Numbered from the stretch's first letter, positions 6,977 to 18,661 are shown. The stretch is DNA of 64,000 bases from Providencia zhijiangensis (GCF_030315915.2 NZ_CP135990.1:806001-870000); one strand, 5' to 3'. Program-made: numbers and translations. Notes: generated from the sequence alone by a model not told the origin.

Positions 6977-8650
6977 ATGACTATTCATCAAATTTTTTGG
7001 CGTTTAATATACTTATCGTTATTCATCATCTCTCCTTATGGTTATGCAGGAAACCAATTTCTGAGCTCATCACAGGAGAGCATTCAGTTTGAACAAAAGC
7101 AACGGTTAGAGTTGGAGCTGAACCAGCGTAATCAATTGGAAAAACAGAGCGCTATCATTGTGGATAATGCTTTTTTAAAACCGACTCAAGATGAAACCTG
7201 TTTTTCTATCAACGAGATCCAATTTGTCGGCGCTACACAGCTTAGTGCCACAACTCAGACGCAATTAACATCAACTTATCTCAATCGTTGTCTTACACTT
7301 AGCGAAATATATGGGCTTACCAAGCAGGTCACTAACTATTACATTGAGCAAGGGTTTATTACCTCCCAAGCAATCATCCCAGAACAAGACTTATCTTCAC
7401 ATCAATTAATATTGCAAGTGATTGAAGGGAAAATTGAAGTTATCGAGATAGAAAATTCCCCTAAGCGTTTAGCTCATCAGATCTTTCCTCATCAACAAGG
7501 CAAAATATTAAATTTACGGGATATTGAACAAGGGTTGGAGCAACTCAATCGATTATCGTCAGCCAAATACACTATCGATATTCAGCCAGGCACCCAAAAT
7601 GGCGACTCTCGGATTATTATTCATAAGCAAGGAAAAAAATGGCCCACTACGAGCCAACTGAACCTTGATAACTCAGGCATGAAAGCAACAGGAAAACAGC
7701 TGCTTACTGGAAGCTTGACGGTGGACTCCCCTTTAGGGTTTGGTGAACAGTGGTCATTCAGTGCCAGTACCGATACAGATTTCAGTTGTTCTCATCACAG
7801 TCGCTACACGGTTGCTGCAATCAACGTTCCTTATGGCTATTGGTCTTACCGCTATCAATTTTACCGTAACAGCACGCTACAACCGTTTAAGACGTTAGGT
7901 CAGCAATACCGTTATGAAGGCAAAAATACCAACCAACAATTTGATGTCAGCCGCTTAATTTATCGTGATGGTAAGCAGCGTTTAACCTTACAAGGCAGTT
8001 TAAAACATAAAAAAGCCAATACTCAGTTGGCTTCCCAAACGTTGAGTATCAGTAGCCCAACGCTAACCTCCCTCTCATTTACTCCGCAGTACAGCACCAC
8101 ACTCGGGCAAGGCTATGCCACGTTTAACCCTGCCGCTGAATGGGGAATATCTGCCTTTGGCACATCACCGGATACCCTCGCGAAAGACTCGCCACGCAGC
8201 CATTACCGCAAATTCAGTTTAAGCAGCAGTTATCAGTATTTTTTCCCCAATGGTTTGATCTATTTAACCTCATTTTACGGTCAATATTCCCCCGATAACT
8301 TATACGGCATTGAACGCATCAGCATTGGCGGGCAGTACTCTGTTCGTGGCTACCATGAGCAGGCTTTAAGTGGTAATCGAGGCGGGTATTGGCGTAATGA
8401 AATTAACAAAGACATCGCCAATACGGCAATTGGGCAACTGCGTTTTATCGGTGCATTAGATTACGGGTTTATTAGCTCAGATAAATACCACGTTGAACAT
8501 GACACCCTAGCGGGGGGAGCCGTTGGTCTCTCTTTTACCGGTGATAGCCTGTTTTATTCTCAGTTTTTCCTCAGTAAGCCTTTGCATTATCCCTCACAAC
8601 TTAAACCAGACAATTGGTCGGCCTACTGGTCAGTCTCATTCTCTCTGTAG
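6977..8650 (+). CDS. TpsB outer-membrane transporter, ShlB/FhaC/HecB family
   Basis: A 557-residue two-partner secretion pore that exports and activates its TpsA partner. A signal peptide covers about residues 1-24 (ending SPYGYAG), followed by a Gln-rich linker helix. The POTRA domain begins near residue 73 (CFSINEIQFVGATQL) and includes YIEQGFITSQAIIPEQDL; the rest is a beta-barrel with the lid-loop motif SVRGYHEQALSG. Length matches ShlB/HpmB of haemolysin loci (about 560). The frame is intact. It lies 24 bases before tpsA, with AAAGGATT between as the tpsA ribosome site. Because its TpsA is broken, it may now have no substrate unless another tpsA exists. Confidence 0.93.
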   Translation: MTIHQIFWRLIYLSLFIISPYGYAGNQFLSSSQESIQFEQKQRLELELNQRNQLEKQSAIIVDNAFLKPTQDETCFSINEIQFVGATQLSATTQTQLTSTYLNRCLTLSEIYGLTKQVTNYYIEQGFITSQAIIPEQDLSSHQLILQVIEGKIEVIEIENSPKRLAHQIFPHQQGKILNLRDIEQGLEQLNRLSSAKYTIDIQPGTQNGDSRIIIHKQGKKWPTTSQLNLDNSGMKATGKQLLTGSLTVDSPLGFGEQWSFSASTDTDFSCSHHSRYTVAAINVPYGYWSYRYQFYRNSTLQPFKTLGQQYRYEGKNTNQQFDVSRLIYRDGKQRLTLQGSLKHKKANTQLASQTLSISSPTLTSLSFTPQYSTTLGQGYATFNPAAEWGISAFGTSPDTLAKDSPRSHYRKFSLSSSYQYFFPNGLIYLTSFYGQYSPDNLYGIERISIGGQYSVRGYHEQALSGNRGGYWRNEINKDIANTAIGQLRFIGALDYGFISSDKYHVEHDTLAGGAVGLSFTGDSLFYSQFFLSKPLHYPSQLKPDNWSAYWSVSFSL

Positions 8651-8674
8651 CTTTACGTTTTTAAAGGATTATTT

Positions 8675-9403
8675 ATGCTAAATGAACAGTTGCCTTCGCG
8701 CCCTAAGCGGCTATTAAGTTACACCATTATTTTCTTAACGGCTGTCTACCCTTTACATCCCGCTTGGGGGGCAGTCATGACGGCGGCAGATAAAAACACC
8801 CAAGTCAGCCAACAAAATAATATTCCAGTTATTAATATTGCCACGCCGAATGGGGCGGGGATATCACACAATAAATTCCAACAATTTAATGTGGATAAAC
8901 AAGGTGCGGTACTCAATAACGCCACCAGCAATGTGAACTCCCAAATTGCCGGGCAACTCAAAGCCAATGCCAATTTAAAAGGGAATGCTGCCAATCTGAT
9001 TATTAACGAAGTGACGGGCAGTAGCCGCTCAGAATTACAGGGCAAGCTGGAAGTGGCAGGTAAAGGGGCGAATGTCTTAATTGCCAACCCGAATGGGATT
9101 ACCTGCAATGGCTGTAGCTTTGTGAATACCCCTGCGATTACCTTGACCACAGGGAAACCCATTTTGGATAACAAGGGCGCCTTGTCTGCAGTTGAAGTGA
9201 AAAAAGGCAGTGTGGTTATCGGCGCTAATGGCATGAATGCTGAAGCACAAACCTATGCCGATATTATCAGCCGCGCCACCGAATTGAATGGGCAAATCAA
9301 AGCTAAGAACTTGACTCTGATGCAAGGCACCAACCGCGTTGACTTTCAAAAAGGCACTGTGGCACCCATTGCGGGGAAGGGGCAAAGCCGAGTGTTTCAG
9401 TAG
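8675..9403 (+). pseudogene. tpsA segment 1: signal peptide and TPS secretion domain
   Basis: 242 residues. An extended signal peptide (about 1-32, ending LHPAWG) is followed by the haemagglutination-activity (TPS) domain with the secretion motif NPNGITCNGCSF. The NPN motif and CxxC pair are typical of ShlA/HpmA-type exoproteins. The frame ends at a TAG at 9401-9403 just after the probable one-base deletion near 9388. If translated, the product would be a secreted TPS-domain fragment, which in related systems still folds and interacts with TpsB. Confidence 0.85.
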
Positions 9404-9423
9404 ATACTAAGGCACTCGGGGGG

Positions 9424-11706
9424 ATGTATGCCAACCAAGTTAAATTGGTCAGTACCGAGGCGGGGGTGGGAATTAACCTCAGCAATGTGCAAACCAACCA
9501 AAATGACCTGACATTAACCGTTGATGGCAAAATTACCCTTGCAGGCAATATTCAAGGGAAAAAAGACATTAATATCAGCACCAAAAATCTGCAAATTAAT
9601 GCCAATGCCAACGTGAATGTCGCCAAAGACATCACATTAGCCACCAACACCCTCACCAATAATGGAAAGGTTATCGCTGGTAAGGATATGCGTGTCTTCG
9701 CTGATAACGTCAGTAACACAGGAAATAGCGCACTCATTCAAGCACAAGACAACTTGTGGATGCAAAAAAATGCCAAAGGGGATTTGAGCACCCTGATTGA
9801 AAATAAATCGGGAACGATAAAGACCAATGCAGGGGATTTGATTGTTAGAACAAAGAAACTGACCAATACAGCTATCAGCTCACCTATTCTTATTAAGAAT
9901 ATAGAAGCTGATTCTACCGTACATAGAAAGTATGTTACATCGTTCTTTGGGCGCAGAGAGGGTGTTGTATCGATAATAACGCTTTATGCCAATTTAAAAA
10001 ACTTTCCATATAAAAAATGGTTTGGCACCATCAATCTTATTGAAAGTGATAGCATCAATGTAGAACGAAAAGAATATAAATTGAAAAATGAAGCAGGAAA
10101 GATAGAGTCAGGAAAAAATATTTATATAAATGCCAATGAACTAGTGAATGATTTTGGAGGGATTTCTTCCAAAAACAATATGGTATTAACAGGGCAAAAT
10201 GCGTCTATTTATTCTTTTAATCCAGGGATGTTAAATTTCTGGTATAAGTACGATACTTCTTATGATGATTTAGGTAAATTTGCAGATGAAAGTGAGGATG
10301 AAGGAACTTACGATATTTTCTATGTTAATGAGCCACTAGATTTTATATTAATTGATAAGTTTTATTCTTGGGCTCCTAACGCATTAAATTATAAGTCTAT
10401 ATCTGCAGGAAATAATGTTGTTCTTGATTTTAAAAACACCATTAATCTTGAAGGCAAACTTCCTAACACCGAAAAATCGATAGCGAAAATAGTACAATTA
10501 GGTGATCCTTCTTTCGCTATTACCGCAAAAAATATCATCTTAAATTCTAATAATATAAATATTTCCACTAACTTACAGTCTGTAAATGACCTGTCTATCA
10601 TCGCGGGTCAAAATATCAATATTAATAATGCGCAATTAGTTGCCAATCAATCACAAAGCCTAATTGCGAATCACGACCTTAATCTTAATCAAGCCAATTT
10701 AACCGCGAAAGACAGCACATTAATTGCGAAAAATGGCAATCTTCAGTACAGCTTAAACCCCATCTCAGCCTTTAAAGATAACGTGTTATCTCCCCCAATT
10801 ATTAACGCTGCGAATTCGTTATATATTCAAGCGGGTAAAAATATCACTTTCGATAATGCGCAATTAGCTAAAACGAATAAACTCACCCTCAGTGCCAATG
10901 ACAATATTGTTATTCGTCGTGATGAGTCCAATTTAATGAAACTCGCGGCTTCAGAGCCTGTGGCAAATATCAATGCGTTACTCACTAAAACAGGAAACTG
11001 GGCAAGTTCGGAGGACATCAACCTCACCGCAGGTAAAAATATTGAAGCGCGGGGTATAACCTTTAACAGTGAAAAATCCCTGACGCTCAATGCGGGTCAA
11101 GATATTTTGTTAGGCTCAAAAGCGATTAGAGATGTCGACAATGTATTTAAAACTAATCGGTATCCAGAGCTACGTTCTCAACTCATTGCGAATGGCAATA
11201 TCACGTTAAATGCGGCTCGTGATATTGATTTTCAATCCGCAAACCTTCAATCCAAGGGCAAACTCACTGCGCTCTCGGGGCGTGATATTAAATTAACCGC
11301 TACGGCTTATTCTGCTATTCCGAATCCAAATGAAGATAACCAAAATATCCGCTATGTGACCTCGACGCTTTCGGGAGATAAAGGCGTTACACTGGCTTCA
11401 AACGGCGCTCTCACCGCACAAGGTAGCATAATCAAATCTCTGGGAGACATTACGATTTCCAGTGGGGGAAATATTCGCTTAGAGTCAGCTAAAACCCACT
11501 ATCGCAAACAATCGGGTAAACGATTAGAGGATCTATATCGCCAAATTGGCACTGAAATTAACAGCGGTAAAACCCTGACCATTTTGTCTGAGGGGAGCAT
11601 TCTTTTTCAAGCGTCTCGTCTCGTTGCCAAAGGTGCGATGGATATTGCGGCAAAAGGCGGGTATCTCTATGCACAAGCGATGGAAGAAACCAGCCACTAT
11701 GAATAA
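9424..11706 (+). pseudogene. tpsA segment 2: filamentous beta-helix repeats
   Basis: 760 codons from the first ATG; the true frame resumes upstream at AGT 9391 (SVSVDTKALGG). It is rich in beta-helix haemagglutinin repeats such as DINISTKNLQIN, NITLNAARDIDFQSA and KDITLATNTLTN. The section at 9,850-10,400 is less repetitive and more AT-rich than its flanks. It ends at the in-frame TAA at 11704-11706. No independent ribosome site is evident at 9424, so this is a remnant rather than a gene. Confidence 0.85.
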
Positions 11707-11787
11707 CAAAAGAAAAAATGCAATAAATGGACACTTTGTATAACCAAAAAAGAAGTCAAAAAAACGCGTAGTGAAACAACCAATAAA

Positions 11788-13044
11788 GTGACTGAATTTA
11801 CCGCTGGCGGTGATATTAACCTGTATGCCAAGGATGATGTCACGTTAGAAGCCACCAAAATTAATGCGGGCAAGAATGCCAAAATCACCAGCCAAACCGG
11901 TAAGGTGAATTTTAAAGCGGTGAAGAACACCACTTTTGAGCAAGTGATTTCTAATTCGAAAGGGTTTTATATTACCCAACGCAATAAAGGGTATACCGAA
12001 GATAAATGGGTACTGCCAGCCCTGCACATTGGTGGCAAGTTGACCATTGATGCCGCAAAGGGCGTCACCGCAGATGTTAAAGCTAAAAATAACCAAAGCT
12101 TACAGAATGCCCTAAATACCCTTGGGCAAACCGAAGGTACAAAATGGCTCGCAGGTCTAAAAGATCGCAAGGATGTACAGTGGGGGTTAGTTAAGGATGC
12201 ATATGACAGTTGGGATTATAAAAGCCAAAGCTTAAATCCTGTTGCGTCAGCTTTAATTATGATAACCGTTGCAGCCATGACATCAGGTACTGCATCACAG
12301 TTTGCCGCTTGGGCAGCATCTGGAACTAGTGGAACCACCGCAGCGGTCATCTCAGGCGCAGCCTATTCCGGCATGACAGCACTCTCTACGCAAGCTGCGG
12401 TCGCACTGGCTGAAAACCAAGGAAATCTATCCAAGACACTTAACTCGCTTGGAAAAAGCGATACCGTCAAATCCATTATTGCTCAAATGGTGATTTCAGG
12501 AGCGCTCAATGGCCTTGATATCAAAATGGAGTGGACTAAAGGTAATCCAGCAGATGCCAAATTGCCGTTACTGGCTAATGGAGACTGGAATAAAGTCGCT
12601 CAACGTGTCGCGGCACAATCTGTGATTAGTTCAACGGTGAATACCTCGATACAAGGTGGCAGCTTTACCGATAACTTCAAGAGTGCCTTACTCAGTAATA
12701 TTGGTAATCAAGTTAATGCGGAAGGTGCAAAACTGATTGGTGATAAGGGAGAGTTACTCACTGAAGTAGGAAAGACTATTCCTCATGCAGTTGTAGCGGC
12801 AATTAGTGCTGAAATCAGTAATAGTAATGTTAGAGGTGCAATAGTTGGTGTTTTAGCTGTCCAAATAGCAGGTATTACGATTAATGATAATCTTGATAAA
12901 ACCGATAATTGGCAAGAGCAGCAAGCACAAATTAGCCGCATAGCAGGAGCTTTCGCAGGTCTAATCGCAACAGGTGAAGCAAGTGGTATCAATAGTGCTG
13001 CGAATTCAGCTGAAATTATAGAACGTTATAATCGCCAACTTCAT
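11788..13044 (+). pseudogene. tpsA segment 3: distal repeats and pre-toxin region
   Basis: Same frame as segment 2 after the stop; the coherent protein begins at about 11707 (QKKKCNKWTLC) and the first ATG-type start would be the GTG at 11788. It starts with NKVTEFTAGGDINLYAKDDV, then has an Ala/Gly/Ser-rich hydrophobic stretch (about 12,240-12,420) and ends with SAEIIERYNRQLH where the IS element enters. The nominal reading frame continues 18 bases into IS DNA. No VENN motif is visible. Confidence 0.82.
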
Positions 13045-13054
13045 TTTGTAGTGG

Positions 13055-14265
<1,211 letters not shown>

Positions 14266-14269
14266 TCAG

Positions 14270-14911
14270 GTGGCCAAATTTATTAAACCACTACATATTG
14301 AGGACTCTTTATTAGCGGACTATTGGATAACAAAAGAAAGAAAAGTAGTTGGAAACTATCCTGCTTTTGGTGGAGTGGAATCAATACAGCTATTCACTTA
14401 CTCTAAAATTGATAGTTCAACTGATATGGAAGCGTTTGTCTTTAATCAATGGATTGAAAATGCCAGTAACTATACAGGGTGGAGTAAAAAAAATTTAGAA
14501 GACTTGTATTTTGCTGCTTCTATAGGTGCAATGGGAATTACTAAGCAAAAGCCCACTATAAAAATAAAAAATCCAGTTATTTTCCATGAGGACAAGTTTA
14601 AATATCTATTCGGTCATGTTACGAGCGGTGATCATAACAGTAGTAGAACAAATCAAATGGCTAATACCATGAAAAAATTAGGGATATTTGAGGACGTTAT
14701 CGGAAAAAATATCCTTATCGAACATTTTAAAGTAACACCTCAGCTGAAAGGTAATACAATTAATACATTTGAAAATAAGTGGGGAAAATTTGAAGAGCGC
14801 GAGTCATTTCTTATTGGACCATCAGGTAAAGCTACAGTTTTCCATACGACATATAAAATAGAAAGCAATGGCAATATGACTTTTGTAACAACAATTCCTA
14901 AAGGTGAATAA
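14270..14911 (+). pseudogene. tpsA segment 4: C-terminal toxin-like domain, cut off by the IS
   Basis: The open frame runs from a GTG inside the IS right end (MAKFIKPLH is IS-derived); tpsA sequence resumes at 14297 with IEDSLLADYW. About 205 residues belong to the original C-terminus. The last 105 or so form a compact domain with GHVTSGDHNSSRTNQMAN and EERESFLIGPSGKATVFHTT, ending FVTTIPKGE. It is unlike the beta-helix part and sits where polymorphic toxins (CDI type) carry their effector. I do not recognise its activity; conserved His/Asn/Arg would suit a nuclease, but that is a guess. It overlaps the next gene by one base, as toxin-immunity pairs often do. Confidence 0.72.
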
Positions 14912-15243
14912 TGAGCATTTATAAATACCCAGATAGTGTTGAATTGCTTGAATTCTTTGAAAATGAGCCTTTTTACACGAACTTAGATGATGGTTTAACT
15001 TTTGGCTATGAATATAGTACTGGCGATATCTCTCTCCTCTTTTATTTTACTATATTAGAAAACAGCGCAACTCTTATATTAAAAGTTAGAAACATCAAGA
15101 TTGCAACAATAAATATTATTAATGTCAATAAGATAGAAATTATTGGTGATGAAATCATCATTACTTCAGTAGAGGGACACAATGAGAAAATATTTTATGC
15201 GCAAATAAAACCATCAATACTAATTAAAAATAGTTATTATTAA
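14911..15243 (+). CDS. Candidate immunity protein for the TpsA C-terminal domain
   Basis: A 110-residue cytoplasmic protein starting MSIKYPDSVELL with one missing residue restored (MSIYKYPDSVELLEFFENEP). No signal peptide or membrane segment. It is acidic, with alternating beta strands (NSATLILKVRNIKIATINII). Its ATG shares one base with the tpsA stop codon (TAATG), the usual overlap for immunity genes. It is AT-rich like the toxin segment and unlike the tps repeats, a sign of modular exchange. No family recognised; the role rests on position. Confidence 0.6.
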   Translation: MSIYKYPDSVELLEFFENEPFYTNLDDGLTFGYEYSTGDISLLFYFTILENSATLILKVRNIKIATINIINVNKIEIIGDEIIITSVEGHNEKIFYAQIKPSILIKNSYY

Positions 15244-15284
15244 AATATTACTAATAGAGTAATGGCAATTCAGCATAAAACTAA

Positions 15285-15314
15285 TTGTGGGCAGCTCGTC
15301 GGAACTGCCCACAA
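15285..15314. terminator. Hairpin between convergent immunity gene and betT
   Basis: A perfect 10-bp stem TTGTGGGCAG (15285-15294) with CTGCCCACAA (15305-15314) and a 10-base loop. It lies between converging genes and could serve both strands, though the T tracts are weak. A second hairpin follows (GAGCCT 15326-15331 with AGGCTC 15339-15344). Confidence 0.55.
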
Positions 15315-15442
15315 AATGAAATTGAGAGCCTGTCTGTTAGGCTCGGCTGAAAACTGTTGTGCCTGTAGATAATTTTGTACAGGTCAACGATGTGTTATTT
15401 ACAGGTGGTCATTGATCCAACCATCAAAGTGGATCCTAAACC

Positions 15443-15458
15443 AGTTCATCGATGAACT
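15443..15458. repeat. Perfect 16-bp palindrome beside the betT stop
   Basis: AGTTCATCGATGAACT reads the same on both strands and lies 10 bases past the betT stop codon. It could be an RNA stem or a protein-binding site; nothing else supports either. Confidence 0.6.
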
Positions 15459-15468
15459 CCATTTGGGG

Positions 15469-17475
15469 CTACTTACCCAGTAAATGTAAAAAGTGAATAT
15501 GCTTTTCATACTGGTCGAGGATGTCATGAATGATCTGCTCTTTCGCCCAGCCCATCACATCATAATCCTGCCCACCTTCTTTTAAGTGAATTTCCGCGCG
15601 ATAGTATTTTTGCTCTTCACTGCGCTCTTCATCATTTTCTGTTCCCATACCAGCAAGGGCAAAGGCCGGCTGAATATAGTAACGTAGGCGAACTTCGTAT
15701 AAAAAGTTCATATCTTCGCCTAAATCCACCTCAAATCCGATCCTATCGTCTTTATCGGTATGGATATGGCAAACCGTCCCTTGCTTGGCGAGCTCCTCAG
15801 AAACCATCTCCATGGATGGCTTCACTGACTCTTCCATAAAGCGTTTTACATGGGCACGTTTCGGGAAATAGACAATATTACGTAAACGGCGCTGCCATGG
15901 AATTGGATTACGACTAGCGGTAGGTGCAATGGTGGCTAATTGCTGGCTATCTCGTTTATAGGCATCCACTCGCAACGCTTTAAATAGCCCATAAATAGAG
16001 ATAAGCAGAACGATAGCAAATGGCAACGCGCTAGCGATGGTTAAGGTTTGCAGTGCTTGTAGACCACCTGCAAGTAACATCGTGATAGCGACAACGCCCA
16101 TTAATCCTGCCCAGAAAATACGTTGCCAAACTGGGGTATTTGAATCACCGCCAGAGGCGAGGGTATCGACCACCATGGCACCAGAGTCCGCAGAGGTGAC
16201 AAAGAACACTACCACCATCAGCATGGCGAAGAACGATAACACCGTAGAAAACGGGAAGTAGGTCAAAAATTCGAATAGCGCGAGAGAGACATCAGACTGC
16301 ACGGTTTCCGCCAGTCGGGTTGCTCCTTGGTTTTTGATTAAATCAATGGCGGTATTACCAAAGAACGTCATCCACATCAGGGTAAAGCCCGCAGGAACAA
16401 ACAGCACGCCAGTGACAAACTCACGAATGGTACGGCCGCGAGAAATTCGGGCGATAAACATTCCAACAAACGGCGACCATGATAACCACCAACCCCAATA
16501 CAGCAGCGTCCAGCCCCCTAACCAATCACTGGACTTCGGTTCGTAGGCATACAAATTAAACGTTTTGCTGACAATTTCAGAGAGATATCCCCCCGTGTTT
16601 TCCACAAAGGATTTTAACAGTAAGACCGTCGGGCCTAAGATCACTATCAACAGTAAGAGCAGGAAGGCGAGACCAAGGTTCAGCTCAGATAGAATGCGGA
16701 TCCCTTTATCTAACCCAGAGACGACGGATAAGGTCGCAAGAGCCGTGAAGGTGATAATCAAACCGACTTGCACGGTCTCATTCACCGGTAAACCGAACAG
16801 ATGGTTCATTCCGGCATTAACTTGCAGCACCCCAAAGCCAAGAGAGGTTGCGACACCAAACACGGTACCAACCACCGCAAACACATCCACTGCATGACCT
16901 AAAGGACCATAAATTCGGTCACCAATAATGGGGTATAGGGCGGAACGCAGAGTGAGTGGTAAACCGTGGCGATAGCTGAAAAAGGCCAGAATCAAAGCGA
17001 CAATGGCGTAGATAGCCCAAGCGTGTAATCCCCAATGGAAGAACGTCAGGCGCATGGCTTCTTTGGCGGCTTCTACGGTTTGCGGATCCCCCACTGGTGG
17101 GTTGAGATAGTGCATGACAGGCTCGGCAACGCCGAAGAACATCAAGCCGATACCCATACCCGCTGAGAACAACATAGCAAACCAAGAGACATAGCTGAAG
17201 TTGGGTTGTGCGTGATCAGGACCTAATTTTATCTGTCCATAACGCGAGAGTCCCAGATAAGTCACACTCAACAAAATGATGGCTACAGCGAGAATGTAGA
17301 ACCAACTGGCGTTGTTAAATAGGTTCTTTTGAAGATGACTTAGATGAGATTCTGCCATTTCAGGCATTAAGGCGGCAAAACCGACGATAAGCAGAATAAT
17401 GATAGCCGAACTGTAAAACACAGGAGGGCTGATTTTGGTGCGTACTTTTTTGTTTTCAGTCACGTTTTGACTCAT
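15469..17475 (-). CDS. betT: BetT-type choline BCCT transporter
   Basis: A 668-residue inner-membrane symporter of the betaine/choline/carnitine family. It has 12 membrane helices, the glycine-rich segment AGMGIGLMFFGVAEPV in helix 3, and the aromatic-box helix 8 region WWLSWSPFVGMFIARISRGR. After the last helix (about residue 490) comes a 170-residue cytoplasmic tail ending in YEKHIHFLHLLGK. That long tail, osmosensing in BetT, separates it from CaiT-like members. E. coli BetT is 677 residues. It probably imports choline for glycine-betaine synthesis, but betIBA is not next to it. Confidence 0.88.
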   Translation of the reverse strand: MSQNVTENKKVRTKISPPVFYSSAIIILLIVGFAALMPEMAESHLSHLQKNLFNNASWFYILAVAIILLSVTYLGLSRYGQIKLGPDHAQPNFSYVSWFAMLFSAGMGIGLMFFGVAEPVMHYLNPPVGDPQTVEAAKEAMRLTFFHWGLHAWAIYAIVALILAFFSYRHGLPLTLRSALYPIIGDRIYGPLGHAVDVFAVVGTVFGVATSLGFGVLQVNAGMNHLFGLPVNETVQVGLIITFTALATLSVVSGLDKGIRILSELNLGLAFLLLLLIVILGPTVLLLKSFVENTGGYLSEIVSKTFNLYAYEPKSSDWLGGWTLLYWGWWLSWSPFVGMFIARISRGRTIREFVTGVLFVPAGFTLMWMTFFGNTAIDLIKNQGATRLAETVQSDVSLALFEFLTYFPFSTVLSFFAMLMVVVFFVTSADSGAMVVDTLASGGDSNTPVWQRIFWAGLMGVVAITMLLAGGLQALQTLTIASALPFAIVLLISIYGLFKALRVDAYKRDSQQLATIAPTASRNPIPWQRRLRNIVYFPKRAHVKRFMEESVKPSMEMVSEELAKQGTVCHIHTDKDDRIGFEVDLGEDMNFLYEVRLRYYIQPAFALAGMGTENDEERSEEQKYYRAEIHLKEGGQDYDVMGWAKEQIIHDILDQYEKHIHFLHLLGK

Positions 17476-17940
17476 AACGACCTTCTTTAATTTTTATTTT
17501 ATTTTTTGCATACCAATATTAAGGGGGCATGCGGCGAGCTGTCCTTCTGAATGAAACAATAGGTTATTACGAAAGGGTTTCCCTGTAGGAAACGAAATAG
17601 AAAGAACAATAAAATGGCTAAATTGTGGGCGTTGATAACGGTGATTTACGGCTGAATTATCAACAAAAATTGGTAAGTGGTGACCCCCTTTGAACCCTGT
17701 TATGAACAAAAAACGAAAGGGTATACTGCCATGGTAGCCATCAATGATCAACCTAAGTGGGAAAATGAAAATAAATAAAGGGTGTAAATTTCATGTTATT
17801 TATCAATTCATTGTTTATTTATCTTACTGTATTTTGGTGTTATTTAGGGGAGTGTAACCAAATGAGCAAAAGAGATAATTATGTTGCTAAAAATAGCCTT
17901 AAAGCGGGCTAAATAGCAAAATGAATTAATTTCAGTGCGC
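17476..17940. promoter_or_regulatory. betT upstream region, no gene seen
   Basis: About 465 bases between betT and the terminator of the lipoprotein gene. A minus-strand frame at 17494-17751 has no ribosome site and odd composition. The betT promoter must lie here; AT-rich stretches at 17,480-17,515 and 17,770-17,840 are candidates, but no boxes can be fixed. Confidence 0.45.
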
Positions 17941-17942
17941 AT

Positions 17943-17971
17943 AAAAAAAGCAGACAAGACCTGTCTGCTTT
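17943..17971 (-). terminator. Rho-independent terminator of the lipoprotein gene
   Basis: Stem AAAGCAGACA (17947-17956) with TGTCTGCTTT (17962-17971) and loop AGACC. Read on the minus strand the stem runs into seven T residues. It lies 30 bases after the stop of the lipoprotein gene. Confidence 0.9.
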
Positions 17972-18000
17972 AGAATGAAAAAAGGGGAAAATGCGATGAT

Positions 18001-18456
18001 TTATTTCTTCGCATCATTCTCTGATTTTAACGCCTCAGTTTTGTCTTTAGCATCAGTGGCAAGTTCGTCAGCCTTGTTAATGGCATCCGTTTTCATGTCT
18101 TGTGCTTTTTCTGAAAACTCACTGGACGCTTTGTCATACTGTTCTTTGAGCTTATCGGCGGAGTCAGATGCATCTTGTTTCAGCTCATCCGCTTTTTTCT
18201 CACCTTGGTCCGCTAACGCTTTGGCTTTGTCTGAGAGTTCAGATGTTTTGTCAGAAACATCGTTTTTCACATCTTGCGCGGTGGCTTTTGCGCTATCAGA
18301 TAACTCCGTGGCTTTTTGCTCAGTCGCGTCTTTTAACTGGGTGGCTTTTTCTTCGACTTGTTGAACCGCGCTGTCTTTTTTTGATGAATCATCACAGCCA
18401 GCGACGAGAGTTAAAACGCCTGCAACAACAAGAGAAGAAATGATTTTATGTTTCAT
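18001..18456 (-). CDS. Coiled-coil lipoprotein, function unknown
   Basis: A 151-residue lipoprotein: signal peptide with lipobox LVAGC (Cys 21), followed by Asp-Asp, which in E. coli sorting rules tends to hold a lipoprotein in the inner membrane. The mature part is almost pure Lys/Asp/Glu/Ala/Ser in 11-residue-like repeats (ATQLKDATEQKATELSDSAK, ADQGEKKADELKQDASDSAD), an amphipathic helix resembling LEA-type or apolipophorin-like stress proteins. It has its own terminator, so it is monocistronic. A role in envelope or desiccation/osmotic stress is inference. Confidence 0.8.
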   Translation of the reverse strand: MKHKIISSLVVAGVLTLVAGCDDSSKKDSAVQQVEEKATQLKDATEQKATELSDSAKATAQDVKNDVSDKTSELSDKAKALADQGEKKADELKQDASDSADKLKEQYDKASSEFSEKAQDMKTDAINKADELATDAKDKTEALKSENDAKK

Positions 18457-18622
18457 TATTAATTCCTTAACAGGTCATGTTAGAAAAATACTAATTAAAC
18501 GGTAAACTCATTTGGGGCTAAAATACCGACATAGACAAATCAAAATGTAGCACATGAAATGGAAAAAGATCTATGTAGCGTCTGTAAAGATGTGTGGGAA
18601 GGAGCTTGTGTGGGAAGGAGAG

Positions 18623-18652
18623 AGCGCAAGTGAGTAAACACCCACTTGCGCT
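18623..18652 (-). terminator. Hairpin downstream of cptA
   Basis: Stem AGCGCAAGTG (18623-18632) with CACTTGCGCT (18643-18652), ten perfect pairs and a 10-base loop, nine bases past the cptA stop. The tract after it on the minus strand is CTCTCTCC, not T-rich, so it may act as a message end stabiliser as much as a terminator. Confidence 0.6.
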
Positions 18653-18661
18653 GATTGAGGT

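Noticed and set aside
9418..9423. Six-G tract in tpsA as a phase-variation switch
   Set aside because: The stop codon at 9401 comes before the tract, so slippage there could not restore the frame; the tract codes for a conserved Gly-Gly.
17494..17751. 85-codon minus-strand frame upstream of betT
   Set aside because: No ribosome site, no recognisable family or membrane pattern, and it covers the expected betT promoter.
18168..18443. Plus-strand frame opposite the lipoprotein gene
   Set aside because: A shadow of the repetitive coding strand, without a start site.
18594..18620. GTGGGAAGGAG direct repeat after cptA
   Set aside because: Two short copies a few bases apart with no further structure; probably chance or slippage.
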